Source: Hyparrhenia diplandra (Eukaryota; Streptophyta; Magnoliopsida; Poales; Poaceae). Taken from it: 64,000 nt of DNA. Under the pieces are notes generated by a model. That model worked only from the letters and a program-made list of their open reading frames with translations, was not told where the DNA came from and searched no databases. Positions within the stretch are counted from its first letter, which is position 1. Each line of letters opens with the position of its first letter. The stretch is taken from positions 186,001 to 250,000 of the forward strand of contig JADLZK010002797.1 in the NCBI GenBank assembly GCA_015847255.1. The letters are read 5' to 3'. Below are positions 45,870-58,129 of the stretch, piece after piece. Made by a program: the position numbers and the translations under genes.

Positions 45870-48566
45870 TGGCCTCTACTTGTACACAACTCCAACCAAT
45901 CCCAACACGTAGTAGGCCTGTATACAATACAACACCACACACCTCGCTGTACTTTTCCGTCGCCATTTGAGATTAGCTGTAGGTAGCAGGTAGTGGTTCA
46001 GGACATTCGTGACTGCATGTGTTCTCAGTAGCGTCTATGTTCCTCATCCTGTATGATGATGATTGTTTCGGATTGCAAGCACTTAATTGGTTATTGGTTT
46101 GCTGATTCTTTCGAGATAGGAATCTGTTGTCATTTTGTCACCTTGACCTAGATAGGGTGCTGGTAGTGATTCGTTTGCTGACGCCTGGCAACTGATGTAG
46201 GATGATAAATCAGACATCGAATGATGGAAAAACTAGGTAGTTTCTGCTAATTGGATCTAGAGAACAAATGATCGGGGTAGGTGTCTGATAGCATTTGTTT
46301 GTTTTTCATTTTTTTGTTGCCCTAAAAACGTGAGACAGAATGCTAGTCGTTGTTATTTTAGGATTTTGTTTGATGGACTGATGTAGAATGAGGTCACTAA
46401 TCCTTTTCATTGACGTTTCATAGGTGTGTGCACCCTGACAATATTGACGTTTCTTTGAAACATTCAGTTATTATCAGTGAACATTTTCAATGGATCAATA
46501 TTCAGTATTGAGTCAAAAAATATAGAACCATAATCTAACAGTATTCAGTTATGAGTTTTTAGTTGTTCAGTTTACATTATCTCCTGTTCGATCTCTGTGT
46601 GGTGCATCAGGCTTCCGTCGAAGCTAGCTACCTGAATGCATTCAGATCACCACCATCGGGTTCAGGTCTTGTGCAGGAAGTGACCATTTCCCAGCCCAGG
46701 CTGAGCTCGTCCAAGTTCTATGAATTTTGGAGCAGCAGTGTTCGGTTCTTGTTTGTTTGTTAACAGCGTATGCTAAATGAGCGCTAGAAGACATTTCCAT
46801 TCTGTCCAGCAACAAGTACATTGCCTGTTCGTGATTTCTTTGTTCAGGCTTTTGGAGATGTCTCGATCAAGCTATAGTGATTAGAATATTTAATTTAATT
46901 CCGCCCAGGCTTTTTCTTTGCTTGATCTTTTAATTTATGTTGCCTGAGCATTTTTTTTTGACCACGCCATAGGTGCGTTTTTCGAAGAGTTTTGTTACAA
47001 CATAGGGTCGCGGTAACAAGAGTTTTTGTTAGGCTATTTTCAATGGTGTAGAGCAGTCCCAAACAGGCCCACCTTTTTGTTAGGCTATTTTTAGTTTACA
47101 ATATTTCTGAATGTATCAATATTCAGTATTCTGTCTTCAGTTTTTCAGTTCACAATATTTTTGAATGTATTAATATTCAGTATTCAGTTATCGGTTATTC
47201 CAAAATGGTTCAGTATTTATTTTAAAAAAATCTTGATTTTGAGGGTGGTGGCTGACAGTAGATAGGCGTAGTGAGGCTGTGGCGGCTTTTTTTCCACCTC
47301 GTATAGCAGTGTGGGCCCAACAGCTCTAGAGGCCATTGGCGAGTAGGAAGACATGCTGTCTCTGTTCAACATCTAATTTGTTTAATTAATCGTTATTAAA
47401 CAATGTTCCTTTTGTAGTCCTGGTGTCTAATTATTCTTAGTTTTAATTCCTGAATTTTTTTGTCACCATTTGAACAATACGTATGCTTAGTATTCCTGAG
47501 TTAAGCATCAGGTACATCCTCACTGTCACTAATCCTTTTTTTTTTGTTTGTTATGTAGCCATGGATGATGATGACTTTCTTTGAGAGGATGCTCAGTCTT
47601 TAAATGGTGATAGTGAGGATTACTACTCTGATCCTACCAACTCTGAAGATGAGGACAAGTCTGATCCTTTGAATGATGGCGAGGTAGTAAGTTTACTTTT
47701 TTTCTGTGCATTTGTGTATTATATTAATCTGATATATCTTGTTACGGTTGTTAGAATCCAAATCCTGCTAGTGACAATATTGATGTTACTGAAATGGTCA
47801 ATACTTCCTTGCCCCTAAAATGTATCACTGTTGCCATTCCCTTCGATGTTGACCACTGTCACCACTTCCTTTCTTGATCAGCCACCACCATTAGTGAGCA
47901 AAGGAATGTTTGCTCTGGCCACCAATTGTGGAGATGCTAGAGATGTGTAGGCTTCTGCTGCTTGGCCTATTGTTCTTCCCTTCCTCCCTCCTATTCTCAT
48001 TGGTTCTGCCAAGGTGATGTGGACACCAGCTAGGAGGCTAGGGCCCCATGAGGCGACAAATTAAGAACACTGCTTTTTTATGTTTAGCCCTCATTCTCTG
48101 AGGTCTGCAATTATCTTTTGTAATACCAATCCATATTCAGATTCAAGCATCTGTATTTTCATTCCCTGCTTTGAGTTATATGATATCGTCTTTACTGCAA
48201 CCTCTGATTTTGATATGCGAAGCACTCCCTTTGGTGGCATGAAATAAATCCTTGTAAGTGAACCAGTGTAGACATATTAAAAAATCTTTATTTTATAGCT
48301 ATAATAACTTTTTTTAGATTTCTTTGGTCCTTTTACCTCTGATCGGCTCATCTATCGGCAACCTAAATCATTGAGGCCTTTGCAGACCCCAACTTGTAAT
48401 CTTGTTTGACTTGCTAGCTTTATCCTTGTCAAGGACACTTGTTATTTATGATGCATGTAAATTCATATATCATGTTAATTTATATAGTTGAGCGCTTCTG
48501 TGAGTTTTCCACTTGTCTTCTGAGTTCTAACATAGGGTGTGAACACATATCGTGCATCCACTTGTA
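45870..48566. other. Intron-like and unassigned sequence in captured segment
   Basis: Mostly AT-rich. At 47562-47689 an acidic exon-like stretch codes MDDDDFL, a stop, then EDAQSLNGDSEDYYSDPTNS and ends at GAG/GTAGTAAGT. I do not recognise it. 47090-47220 holds repeats of TGAATGTATYAATATTCAGT. Nothing else is supported. Confidence 0.45.
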
Positions 48567-49262
48567 GAGTTATACAAGATGGCATGTGAGACCAATGAAA
48601 CAAATTTAGATATTGTCATACCCGCTGTTCTTCTGCCAAAAAGATGCAGGCTCTTCTTTACAAAGGTCTCTCTCAAGTGGTGAAGGTAAAATTTTTGTCT
48701 TTAGTTTCATGCTTTGTGTCATCCCCTGTGAATACATGGATTCCTATGTTTGTTTAACTTTTCATATTTTTGGTAACTTGAGAACTGTAGCTTATTTTAG
48801 TTTAAGATAACTAACCAGGCTACATTTTCCTTTTTCTTTGTCGGTCTTAGTGGAGCTGTACTCTTCAGATCGTCCCTCTGGTTGATCTTTGCAGAGGTGT
48901 TTCGTGGCTTATGGCAATTGGTACCATTCTTTGTGCATCATACTTGGTTAGCATGGAGTGCCCGAGAAGCGTATATTGAACAAGAGAAGCTTCAAGGTTC
49001 TAAACCCCAAATCTTGTTTGATTTCTTATTGCTAGTTTTGCGTACTTGAAAAGAGGGACCGACAGGTACAATACTTGTATAGGATGGCCATGAAGTACCA
49101 CCAAACTTTGATTTGGAGGTCCTAGTGGTATGGTAGAAATCAACATAGTATCGGCAATACTTGTTTGTGGTGATTGCATCATGCTTCTTGATAACACTCT
49201 ACAAGAAGATGTCTCATTGGTTTGTGGAACTTCTGGTGGTTATCTTTTGCATATGTGTAGAG
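48567..49262 (+). pseudogene. Signal peptide peptidase-like (SPPL) gene fragment
   Basis: Three exons of an intramembrane aspartyl protease gene are visible. Exon 48567-48685 codes ELYKMACETNETNLDIVIPA and continues as the end of the luminal PA domain, with one extra A near 48646 shifting the frame. Exon 48851 to about 48996 codes VELYSSDRP, then WLMAIGTILCASY (first membrane segment after the PA domain) and, after a frameshift, AWSAREAYIEQEKL. Exon from about 49114 to 49262 codes GMVEINIVSAIL and SHWFVELLVVIFCI, the next segments. Donor and acceptor sites are in the expected places. The catalytic YD and GxGD motifs come later in the family and are absent here, so it cannot be active. Confidence 0.8.
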
Positions 49263-51107
49263 GTGTGTACCATTTCATTTTTCTTTCTAGTATTGCAGAC
49301 CGTCGAACGTGCTTTTGTGCTTCCAAAAATTAAGTCACTCAAATGGTTAAATCCCGATGTGCTTTGATTATATGCTTTCACTTTTGAGAGAACACCGAGA
49401 CACTTTCATCTTTATCGTAATTCATTGTTTTGGACATATAAGAACAGTCACAAATTGACCAAAGGGCTTTATGTTGGTTTTGGAATGACCAAGTGTGATG
49501 GTGTGTGGGTGTTCTTGTTATGACCAAGTGTGATGGTTTTGTAAATTAGCACGTATCCTGTTTGAAAAACGTAAGACCACAAAGCATATGGAAACCACAC
49601 AAATTTAAAGAGAGTTATGAAATTGCAGATTGAAAGAATGGAAATTACAAGTTAAGGGAACCGCAATTCTAGTTCTCAGCACATGCAAGTCAATGCATCT
49701 CTAGGTAGCAAATTATGCATCTCTCTTGTAGCAAGTTATTTGTAGATAACAAGTAAATACCTCTTGCCCATTGAGCAAGTCCATGTAACCTCCTATCATT
49801 TCGATGACAAAACATCTTCATCATTGTGATTTGAAGATTTTGCATGAGCCATGAAATGGTTAATTAGGCTTGTATAACTTGTTCCTCCTTGTGATAGTAC
49901 GTAGCTTGTTCCTCCCTCGTGATGTGATCAACATTAGAATTCACCATTAGAATTCAAACATTGATATATTTTAAAAATGTAAAGTGTTAGTTTTATGAAT
50001 CTCACTTCTTGTCTCTGCATTTCTTGTTCTTGTCCATAGATGTTGTAGTTGATTTGGCGGTCTTTGAGGTCCCCCGTGGTCGTCAAGTCAAGTGGTAAAG
50101 GAAACAATGTGGGGAGAGAAAGTAGCGTAATAACATATTCAAGATAGACAAAGTAAGTTTATTCCCTTTTTACCTCATGAGTATTCCTTGAATTTTCAAT
50201 GTTTGATTCAAATATGTAAAAGCTTTCGAGATTCAATTCCAAACCCCTTATGGATGTAGCCTGCATAAGAGAAGAGCCATATAAAATAGCTTACCATGGA
50301 TTCGTTGTTGCTATAGTGGATGCTCCTTTTTTAAAAAAAAATGTATGTCATGAATATTTTTGGTGGATATTTTGAAACTTACATTCATTAAGTATAGTGA
50401 GATACCAGGTAGTTGCAATTAGGGATAGGCTAAATTTGCACATTTCCAAAGACTCGCAATTTGTTACATCTTAATGTGCAATAACTAGAATTCCAATTTA
50501 CCTCATGATTGTAATTGGGGTTGACAATATTTGAATGATAGTTGTAGTAACTTTTCGGGATTGAGTTAAAATGTCTTGCGAAGTAGTGCATATAAAAATT
50601 CTCATGGATTAGCAAAGACCTAACTAGTTTCTTTGAACATTCAATGGCAATAACATGAAATTTGTCAAATGGAAACTAGTTTCATTATTTTCAAACCTAG
50701 TTACAATCTGTGGTAGCTGTTAGCTCGAGACAATTGAGTAAGTTGGATGGCATTATCATCATTTCCAAGACCATTACGCATTAAAGAATGCGGTTCTTCC
50801 ATTTCATGAACTCCTTGGATGTGGACTTGTAGAAAAAGAAAAATTGTTAACTCTGTAACCTTGTTTATGTCCGATGTTTTCTCCCTGTATTGTCCCTTGT
50901 AATAAAATAAATTGTTTATAAACAAAGGGGACCTGCGATACAAGACAACAAAGTACAAAATGACATCGCTTGATTCCCTATATAAACCCGGCTGAAGGGG
51001 CGCTTTTGAAAGTAACACTTTCGCTTCGAGGCCGAGTGGGCGTTAGGGCCCTCGAGGCCGAGACGCTAAGTCATCACTCGGGACCGCGAATTGTGTTTGG
51101 ATTGTCC
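49263..51107. other. Unassigned sequence between SPPL and GAPDH fragments
   Basis: AT-rich and intron-like. 49290-49340 may hold the start of the next SPPL exon, but it is too short to support. No other gene is seen. Confidence 0.45.
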
Positions 51108-51360
51108 CTTGTCTCTTGTTTTCTATGTTTAAATTGTTCAAATTGGTATCTTGTGCCTTGTGCTAGGACACCACCCTATTTTGTCCTTGTTTTCCACGAA
51201 AAAAATTGTTTATTGTCTCTTGTTTTACGTGTTAAAATTGTTCAAATCTATATCATGTGCCTTGTGTTAGGACACCACCCTCTTTTTGTCCTTGTCTTTC
51301 CATAGAAAAAAAAAAATGTCTACGGTCTCTTGTTTTCTCGTGTTAAAATTGTTTAAAAAA
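51108..51360. repeat. Tandem repeat, about 107-bp unit, 2.3 copies
   Basis: GTCTCTTGTTTTCTATGTTT, then AAATTGTTCAAAT, then TGTGCCTTGTG, then AGGACACCACCC, recurs at about 51108 and 51214 and partly at about 51325. Confidence 0.85.
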
Positions 51361-51852
51361 TTGTTTATTGTTTCTTGTTTATTGTCTTTTGTGCACATGC
51401 CCACACATGGATGGCTTTAAGCTTGTGGAGCTTGTGGGCCTTGAAATGGGCCTCTTTGTCTTTAGTAAGTACAAAATGCTATATCTTACTTGGTGGTGAC
51501 TCTCACTTTAGGAACCATGAGGTGATCCCATGGGGTTCACTAAACTTGTGTTTTCACAGGTAATTCATTCATTACCTTACTTGATATTGAGAAGACAAAT
51601 GAAATTTCGTGAAACTCTCAATCTCTTAGCCTTTGAGCTAGTAGCTTTGTTATCGGGCCACAATGCACGATCGATGAGACTGAATGGCTCTCTTTCCAAA
51701 TTGATTTCCTATCTTGCTGAACTGCATTGCGGGAGGAGGCTGAGGCTGGTGGTGCTAGTGGTGTGTTGCTGAAGACCACAAACGGAGGGAAGAACGTGGG
51801 TGTGTCACAAGGCTCGCGACAACATGGCTGTGATGTTGTTTGTGATGGTACA

Positions 51853-51940
51853 GATTCCTTAGGGTGAGGCTGGTGCGTACTATGTTGTGGAGTCCACTGG
51901 TGTCTTCACCGACAAGGACAAGGCTGTAGCTCACTTCAAG
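51853..51940 (+). pseudogene. Cytosolic GAPDH (GapC) exon fragment
   Basis: The segment codes IP, a stop (TAG where Trp TGG is normal), then GEAGAYYVVESTGVFTDKDK and AVAHFK before a GT donor. YVVESTGVFT is the near-invariant stretch of glyceraldehyde-3-phosphate dehydrogenase just before the catalytic domain, and an intron after HLK/HFK fits plant GapC genes. Only this exon is seen. It has no neighbouring GAPDH exons, so it is a dead fragment. Confidence 0.78.
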
Positions 51941-52231
51941 GTATAATTGCTGCTTCATGATCCTATGCATGTTTTAGAATGTTTGCGGGGTTTTTCGTAT
52001 ATCATTTTATTCCCAATTTGAGACTATTTGCTACACCCATGAGGTCTTGGTAGCATGTAGAGTTGGATGGCCTAGTGTGATTTAGTTTTTAACATAGTTT
52101 GTGAGCATGATCCACCCATGAGGCTTGTGTTTTGTGATAGTCCACAACAAAATATGTGTTCTTTTTTACGTAATAGTATGCGTACTCTTGTCAAAGGCTC
52201 AAAGCAAAACAACAAGAACAACAAAACCTAA

Positions 52232-52318
52232 TTGTGTAGGATTTGGTTGCAAATTGTAATACTCTAAATTGCAAATATATTTAACTACAATTTTAGTGAT
52301 GAGTATATGAAATTTTGA
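52232..52318. repeat. Dispersed direct repeat, copy 1 (pair at 53555-53642)
   Basis: ATTGTGTAGGATTTGGTTGC, then AACTACAATTTTAGTGATGA, then GTATATGAAATTTT, recurs at 53555-53642 with about 10% differences. Both are followed by a GATGGCCC-containing sequence. Confidence 0.85.
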
Positions 52319-53554
52319 TTCCTACTGATCCTACATTGCATAACAAGAAGGAATGGTGGGCCTCGTGTTCAGAGATGGCCCCGGATATGAAGATGATGAT
52401 AGATTGGACAGAGGACAATGAGGACTAACTTGTGTTTTCACCAGGTTCGACGCAGGTCTATTTGAGTTTCAATTTTAGGTCATTTTGAGTGTGTACGTGT
52501 TTCAAAGCAATTTCTCGTACAGAGGAACTATTGATTCTTGGACTTGTTTCTAATTTTCATGCATGCATCCTGAAGAAGTGTGAGAGGTTCCGTACGGATC
52601 TCACTCATATGTGCAATGCAATGCAACTGGAATGGTAATTCCTTAGTTATCACTTGTGATCAGTTTTCTCGGCCCGAGTTACGTTGATTTGGTGGACTAA
52701 TTTGCCGATTAAATTGTTCTTGTGGATTTCAGGTGGAGGCATCGACCAACCAGGTGGCTGAGAAGCGCATGCAACTTTACAATCTCCCATGGAAGAAACT
52801 ATGCATTTCAACCAATATGTGTGCTTGATTGATGCTGATTTGTCGGGGCGGTGAGCCGCATAACGATGAGGTTTATTCTAGCTCACTCTGCTACCTGAAT
52901 CTAAGGTGAGTGATGTTTTTAGCTTGCACACTCTTGCTCCATCTAAATCTTGATCTGAAGTGTCTAAACCAACACCATTTGTACATCTGGCCCCGATCGA
53001 TGTAGCAATCAGAGGAGAATGGCTCTAGTGAGGAGATGCCTGCTGCACCTCCTGCTCCACTTGCAAGGCCATGTGTGCACTCCCCGAGACCAGCATGCAT
53101 GGTGGTTTCTCGGTCTGCTGCGTCGCCATGCAGATGAATGCCTTCCACCGCTGCTTAGCTTGCTTTGGATCCTTAGACTTGGTGTTGCCAGTACATGTCG
53201 TTCAACTGTTTTTTGAGATGTGTTGTTGTACTATCATGAGCAAGTCACCCAACAAACACAACCGCCTGCATGCGTGGCAAGCACACCTATTGAATGAGGC
53301 ACTCACTGAGGCCATCGATGAGTGCTTTTTGATAGTCACTTGTGACAATCCACACCCAAAATATGTCTTCATTTTTTCTTGTATTATGAATTATATATGA
53401 TTCTTGTATTATGGTCTCCAGCAAGTACTGAGCACAAATTGTGTATCATGTGTGTGTTGTCTGTGGTCTCCAGCAAGTCAGAGGACAAATTGTGTTTTTG
53501 TGTGTGTAGTACAGAGGACAAATTCATGTCCAACAAGTACAAATTGTGTTGTCT

Positions 53555-53642
53555 AAATTGTGTAGTATTTGATTGCAATTTGTAGTACGATAATTTGCAA
53601 ATATAGTTAACTGCAATTTTAGTGATGAGTATATGAAATTTT
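53555..53642. repeat. Dispersed direct repeat, copy 2
   Basis: Partner of 52232-52318. Upstream, 53410-53560 is made of AGYACARAGGACAAATTGTG-like units in tandem. Confidence 0.85.
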
Positions 53643-53930
53643 AAAGATGAAGATCACGGACTTGAATTTGTCTTGAAGATGGCCCTAGTCTCAAGCAAGT
53701 ACAAATTCAGATGAATACAGATCGTACATAGGACAACAGAGGACAAGGAAGGACGGAAGAAAGCAACTGAAGGGCACATACCTTTCCAGGTGCTTGATCC
53801 TCTTTTCCCTTCTTCTTGTTGATCTTCTTGTGTTTTTCTCTAATTTTCGTCCTTTTTCCACTCTTAAGCTCTTCTAGAACCAGGTTTGATCGGGGAGGGG
53901 AGTTCTTCTTCTTTGGAGGGTGCAGTGGCA

Positions 53931-56848
53931 AAGCTGTGATTTTTGTGTATTCATTTAATTAGTGCGATGGCCACATCGTGGCACAAACTTGTGGTTAACG
54001 GGTTTCGGATCTTCAACTGCATTTCTGTTACTCGGGCCCGTTAAACCTCCTGCTAGCTAACAGTTACTGTTACTCGGACCGTTAACCGTTTTGCTAGCTA
54101 ACAAGTGTACATACAGTGCATCCCACCCTTGGATGAAGATCCAAGGGTCCGAACTTGTTGCAAGAAATGTTGGTCAAATTTCTTGTGAAAGAGATATAGC
54201 AATTCCCATAATTTTGTAATAAATATTTGAGTCAAAATTGTGCCATGGAAGACGTGTCCGGACAAATTATTTAATTAATTGAATTATTATTGGAAGTCTC
54301 GGGGCTGTAGTGGACGAACGTGCCAGGTGGTTTCCATTGCTCTGTAGTGGGCCAACGGGAGGTTCAATTCAAGTGCTGATCTGACTGAGAAAACCCCGGT
54401 TTCATTGAACCAAAAACAAATAAAAATAGTTTATGCGGACCAGCCAGCGAACGAACGGATCCGAACGGGGTCACACTCTGCTTGTGCCTGTCCAGCTCTG
54501 GGCATGTACAGCCCGTCGGTATACGTCGTCTCTGTGGCGGTATTTTTGCGAAAAGGACCCCGTGCCCGCCCACAGACGGCCCTCGCGTCGCCATTCTCTC
54601 GGTCGTGGTGGCGTCTCAGCCACGCCACGTTCTCTCGGTCGTGGTGTTTCTGAGAAGACCTCATCTCCCTCCTTCATTTTTCTGTGATATTCTTTGCAAT
54701 TTTACCAAACTGGGATGTGAGCACAGAGTGGTTTTATGAGAGTTCCTTTTATTTTCACTACTTTTCTGCAGTACATACCATATCGCAATTAACAGAGTGG
54801 TTGCACTCTGCCCTAGTTTCTTAATACATCATGTAATGGCTCTGTTGTATGTGAACCGGTGGCATGTGAACTGAATATCAAATCCCAGAGCAGATCTTCC
54901 CCTTCGACTGAATGTGCATTTTTAGCTGCACATTTAGCTGTGCAAACTGTAAATTCGGTTGTACATTTGGCTGTGCATTTTTACACACTGAATTTGGCTA
55001 TGCATTTTTAGCAAACTGAATGTCTGTGCAATCTCTGGATGCTGTGTACATATAAAGTACTACTATCTGAATTTTTATCTTGTGCAAACTGAATGTCTCT
55101 GAATTTGGCTGCAGTTAGATATTGCAAAATCTATTTCCTGCAGGGTGAACCCATCTGGTACTTGTTAATGCTACTGCATGCGTGTGTTCAGTCTCCCTTT
55201 GCGTTTATCTGAATGCATCCTGGCACTTGTTCAGTCTCCCTCTGTTATCTGAATGTTCAGTTATCTAAATGGTAGTTGAATCTGAACCTCACGTTTGGAC
55301 TGAGACGCGGCGGCTTGCTCCCATTTGTTTTTCTTTCTGAATGGTAGCTAAAAATTACTGTGATCATGTTTCTATTATATGCTAGATATTTTCAATCAAA
55401 TAGCCACACAATGGTATACACAAATGTATTTGTAGTTGATCTTAAGCTACACGCACAACATTAAACAGCTTATAGATGGATCTGGATTGTATGAGCTGTC
55501 TTTATATCTGTCTGTATACTAAATTCGAGGTTCTACAGACGACACACTGTCTGTGGGTTGTACATGTCCTAGTTTAGAATTTTAGTGAAGAGAAAACTAT
55601 TTAATATAAGTAATTCTTATTAGCTAATGTCTCTTCCAATAACCGGTGCGAGATCACGGGCTTATGGACCAGTGACGATTGGATGCATTGATGGCAGTCT
55701 CGGATCTAGAGACGAAGATCAACGTTTGCCGCTGCTACTCACAGGAAGGCTACGCTGAGGCCCAGCCACCCGATCAACTGGAGCCCCGGCGAAGCCCGAC
55801 TGCGTAGGCCCAATATCAAAGTAGCAGGCCCAGAATGGAGAGAGAGATGGCATGAATGGAAACTGAATCCCCTTTTACTTCCAAGCACTCTGTAATTTTG
55901 ATTTTGTTCTTCGATTCGGTTCTTTCTCTTCTTCTGAGCGAGGTATCCGCTTCTCTCACAGTTTTGTAGTCTGAGTCTCGGACCCGTCTGGATGAGGCTG
56001 TATATCGAACTACATACCATTTCATGAGTGGTCACCGAGTTTGCATCCGAAGCAGCCTGGTGATGTTCCCCTAAGTTTGCATTCGTCTGCATTGGGCCAA
56101 TGGAGATTCAAATCCACCAACGTAGACGTCTGCCTTCACGAGCAACTGGTTCCACTGCAATAATAATGTTGAGCAATGCTCTGTTTGCATAAAAAAATGA
56201 AAAATGAGAGGCTACATTGTGAACTGTTGCTACACATCCTCCCTCCGTGTAGTAGTAGCAGCTAGTAGCTGCAAGATTCTCGAGTGTGTACTAGAGAAGA
56301 GACTAGTGATTCTCAGAGTCGGAGGGGACGCAGGCTGAACTGAAACAGGGCAAATGCAGAACCAAAATTCAGGTAGTGGACTGCTTCGCTGGTTCTGAAT
56401 TTCTGATTGCTGAAGTTGCTGACTACTGTAGTAGCGAATCAAGACAGGGAGTTGAGTTCCCAAATGTGGTCAAACGTTTGCACAGAGTAGGTTGATTAGG
56501 TACCATCGGGTTGTGGCAAAGGCAAACCCAAGGGAGGGACACCCAAGCGAGTCCACTCAAACCAACGGGAAGGGCCACCCCTGCCTGCCGCTGCCGGGCT
56601 GCTCTCGCTATCTCACATTCCACAACGGGCCCTATAAGGGTTGTTCCAGGCAGAGCTGGCAACGAAACACACAAGCAAAGCAACGCACGCCTCTTCTATC
56701 TTGTGGTCTGGGCTACTTAACTGGGCCAATCTTCTCCGGCCCAACGAGAGCTGGGCTTGCTGCCCACAGGAGGTCTGCGCAAGGCTAAGCACTAGTAATC
56801 AGTCGTCTAGCACATACAGAGTACGTATCGTTTGGTTGTCATTAATAA
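53931..56848. other. Intergenic 3' flank of NLR-D with repeated modules
   Basis: 54027-54103 is a 38-bp tandem pair (CTGTTACTCGG, then TGCTAGCTAACA). 54340-54470 is the GTGGGCCAACGGGAGGTTC module seen at 6860. TTCTCTCGGTCGTGGTG occurs twice near 54595 and 54630. 54900-55030 repeats TTTGGCTGTGCATTTTTA. 56395-56780 matches 24205-24450. No gene is seen. Confidence 0.6.
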
Positions 56849-57113
56849 GGCCCCGTTTGGTTTCCATAAGTCGGTGACTTATTAAGTCAGTGATTAAAAA
56901 TCAATGACTTATAAGTAAATGCTGTTTTTTTGTTATGAATCGACTTATAAGGAAAAAAAGAAAGAAAATGAGTGACTTATAAGTTAGGATAAAAAAAAAA
57001 AAGAAAATGGTTTTGCAAGTGACTTATAAGTCCTCTTGTTTAGCAAAATAAGTCACTTATTTTGAATTTTTGACTTTATAAGTCTTTTCGACTTATAGAA
57101 ACCAAACAGGCCC
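56849..57113. mobile_element. Tourist-like MITE (PIF/Harbinger type)
   Basis: The TIRs are GGCCCCGTTTGGTTTCCATA and, read inward from the right, GGGCCTGTTTGGTTTCTATA. They flank 265 bp rich in GACTTATAAGT motifs. The 3-bp TSD TAA is on both sides (56846-56848, 57114-57116). Confidence 0.93.
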
Positions 57114-57743
57114 TAAGTTACCTAGCTGTTGGCTGTTGCTCCCCGTAGTAGTTATAGGATGCATGGATCGGAGTCCCGGATTATCGATCTGGAGACGAGG
57201 CAGCATGCCTGTCCGTCGACGTCCAGATGAGGCTGTACGTAGTGTGTGTCCAAAGCACCGTTAGCGAACGACCAGGAGGACATGAGGTCCTGCATGCTGT
57301 GCGTGTATATCAAGCAGTAGTGACGTTCAAATAATTGTTGATTGACGGTATATGCATGCATGGAAATTAAGGGGAAAAAAAAAGGTTAAGGATCGTTGCG
57401 ACTGTGCATAGTGAGCATGGGGCCGGAAAGCACGCCAGCCGGCCTTAGCTAATACACAATTAATAACGTACATCTTAAACAAATATTAATTCATGCCAAA
57501 CAAAGGTAGTATACTCTTATATAGAGATACATAAAACATGGGAATATATTCATATGACGAATCGAGATGCATGTACCCAGAGATGACCGCCCTATGCTGT
57601 GTGGACCTCGAGTCAGCTCAGCTGCTGGTGGATGAATCCGCAACGTTGCGCAAGGCACCACCGAAGAAGTAAAGTTGCACACAGATCCCATTATATTATT
57701 AGCCCTGATCTCTGCACTCGGATCAATATTCTTCACCTGATTT
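57114..57743. other. Intergenic block shared with NLR-B flank
   Basis: GGATGCATGGATCGGAGTC at 57158 and the segment 57440-57600 (CAAACAAAGGTA, ATGCATGTACCCAGAGATGA) match 23943 and 25125-25250. No gene is seen apart from the end of NLR-D. Confidence 0.65.
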
Positions 57744-58129
57744 TCACAGCTGCACAGTGCAATTGCCAAGTCTACAGGTTAGCTATATTGGCAGTAATTA
57801 TAACACAAATAACGGTGCCTATGTGCTTTATGCCATTGCTATGTACCGCCCAAATTTCATTATATTTCTTTGACATGTCATCACCGACAGAATATATTCT
57901 AACAAATACGATTAATGTCTTCTCTGAAATATTTCTATACTGTTCAGCTGCCTTCACATAAAAAAACCGGTACTGCAATTTGTTTAATTCAGCGTGCAAT
58001 TTTGCTTTGTAATGTACGCACCACACTCTAATAAGAAAAAACAGTACGTACATCCAAGGAGTATATATAACCAAAATCTGGATATGCTCAAATTAGATAT
58101 GCTGTAGTTTAATTTGTTAACAAACTTAC

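Larger units (their letters stand above)
44700..53930 (+). mobile_element. Segment with captured fragments of three genes
   Basis: Intron-bearing pieces of three unrelated genes lie in the same (plus) orientation: an RCI2/PMP3-type exon (45732-45869), three exons of a signal peptide peptidase-like protease (48567-49262) and a cytosolic GAPDH exon (51853-51940). 5'UTR-like sequence with splice-like borders precedes the first (44940-45300). Collections of unrelated, unspliced, same-strand gene fragments are the hallmark of gene-capturing Helitrons in grasses. I could not find a 5' TC end or a 3' hairpin-CTRR end at plausible borders, so the limits and the class are inferred. Confidence 0.5.

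Noticed and set aside
54027..54103. CTAG after a GC-rich stem as the 3' end of the gene-capture segment
   Set aside because: CTAG is followed by C, not T, the stem is poor and the 38-bp tandem repeat explains the pattern.
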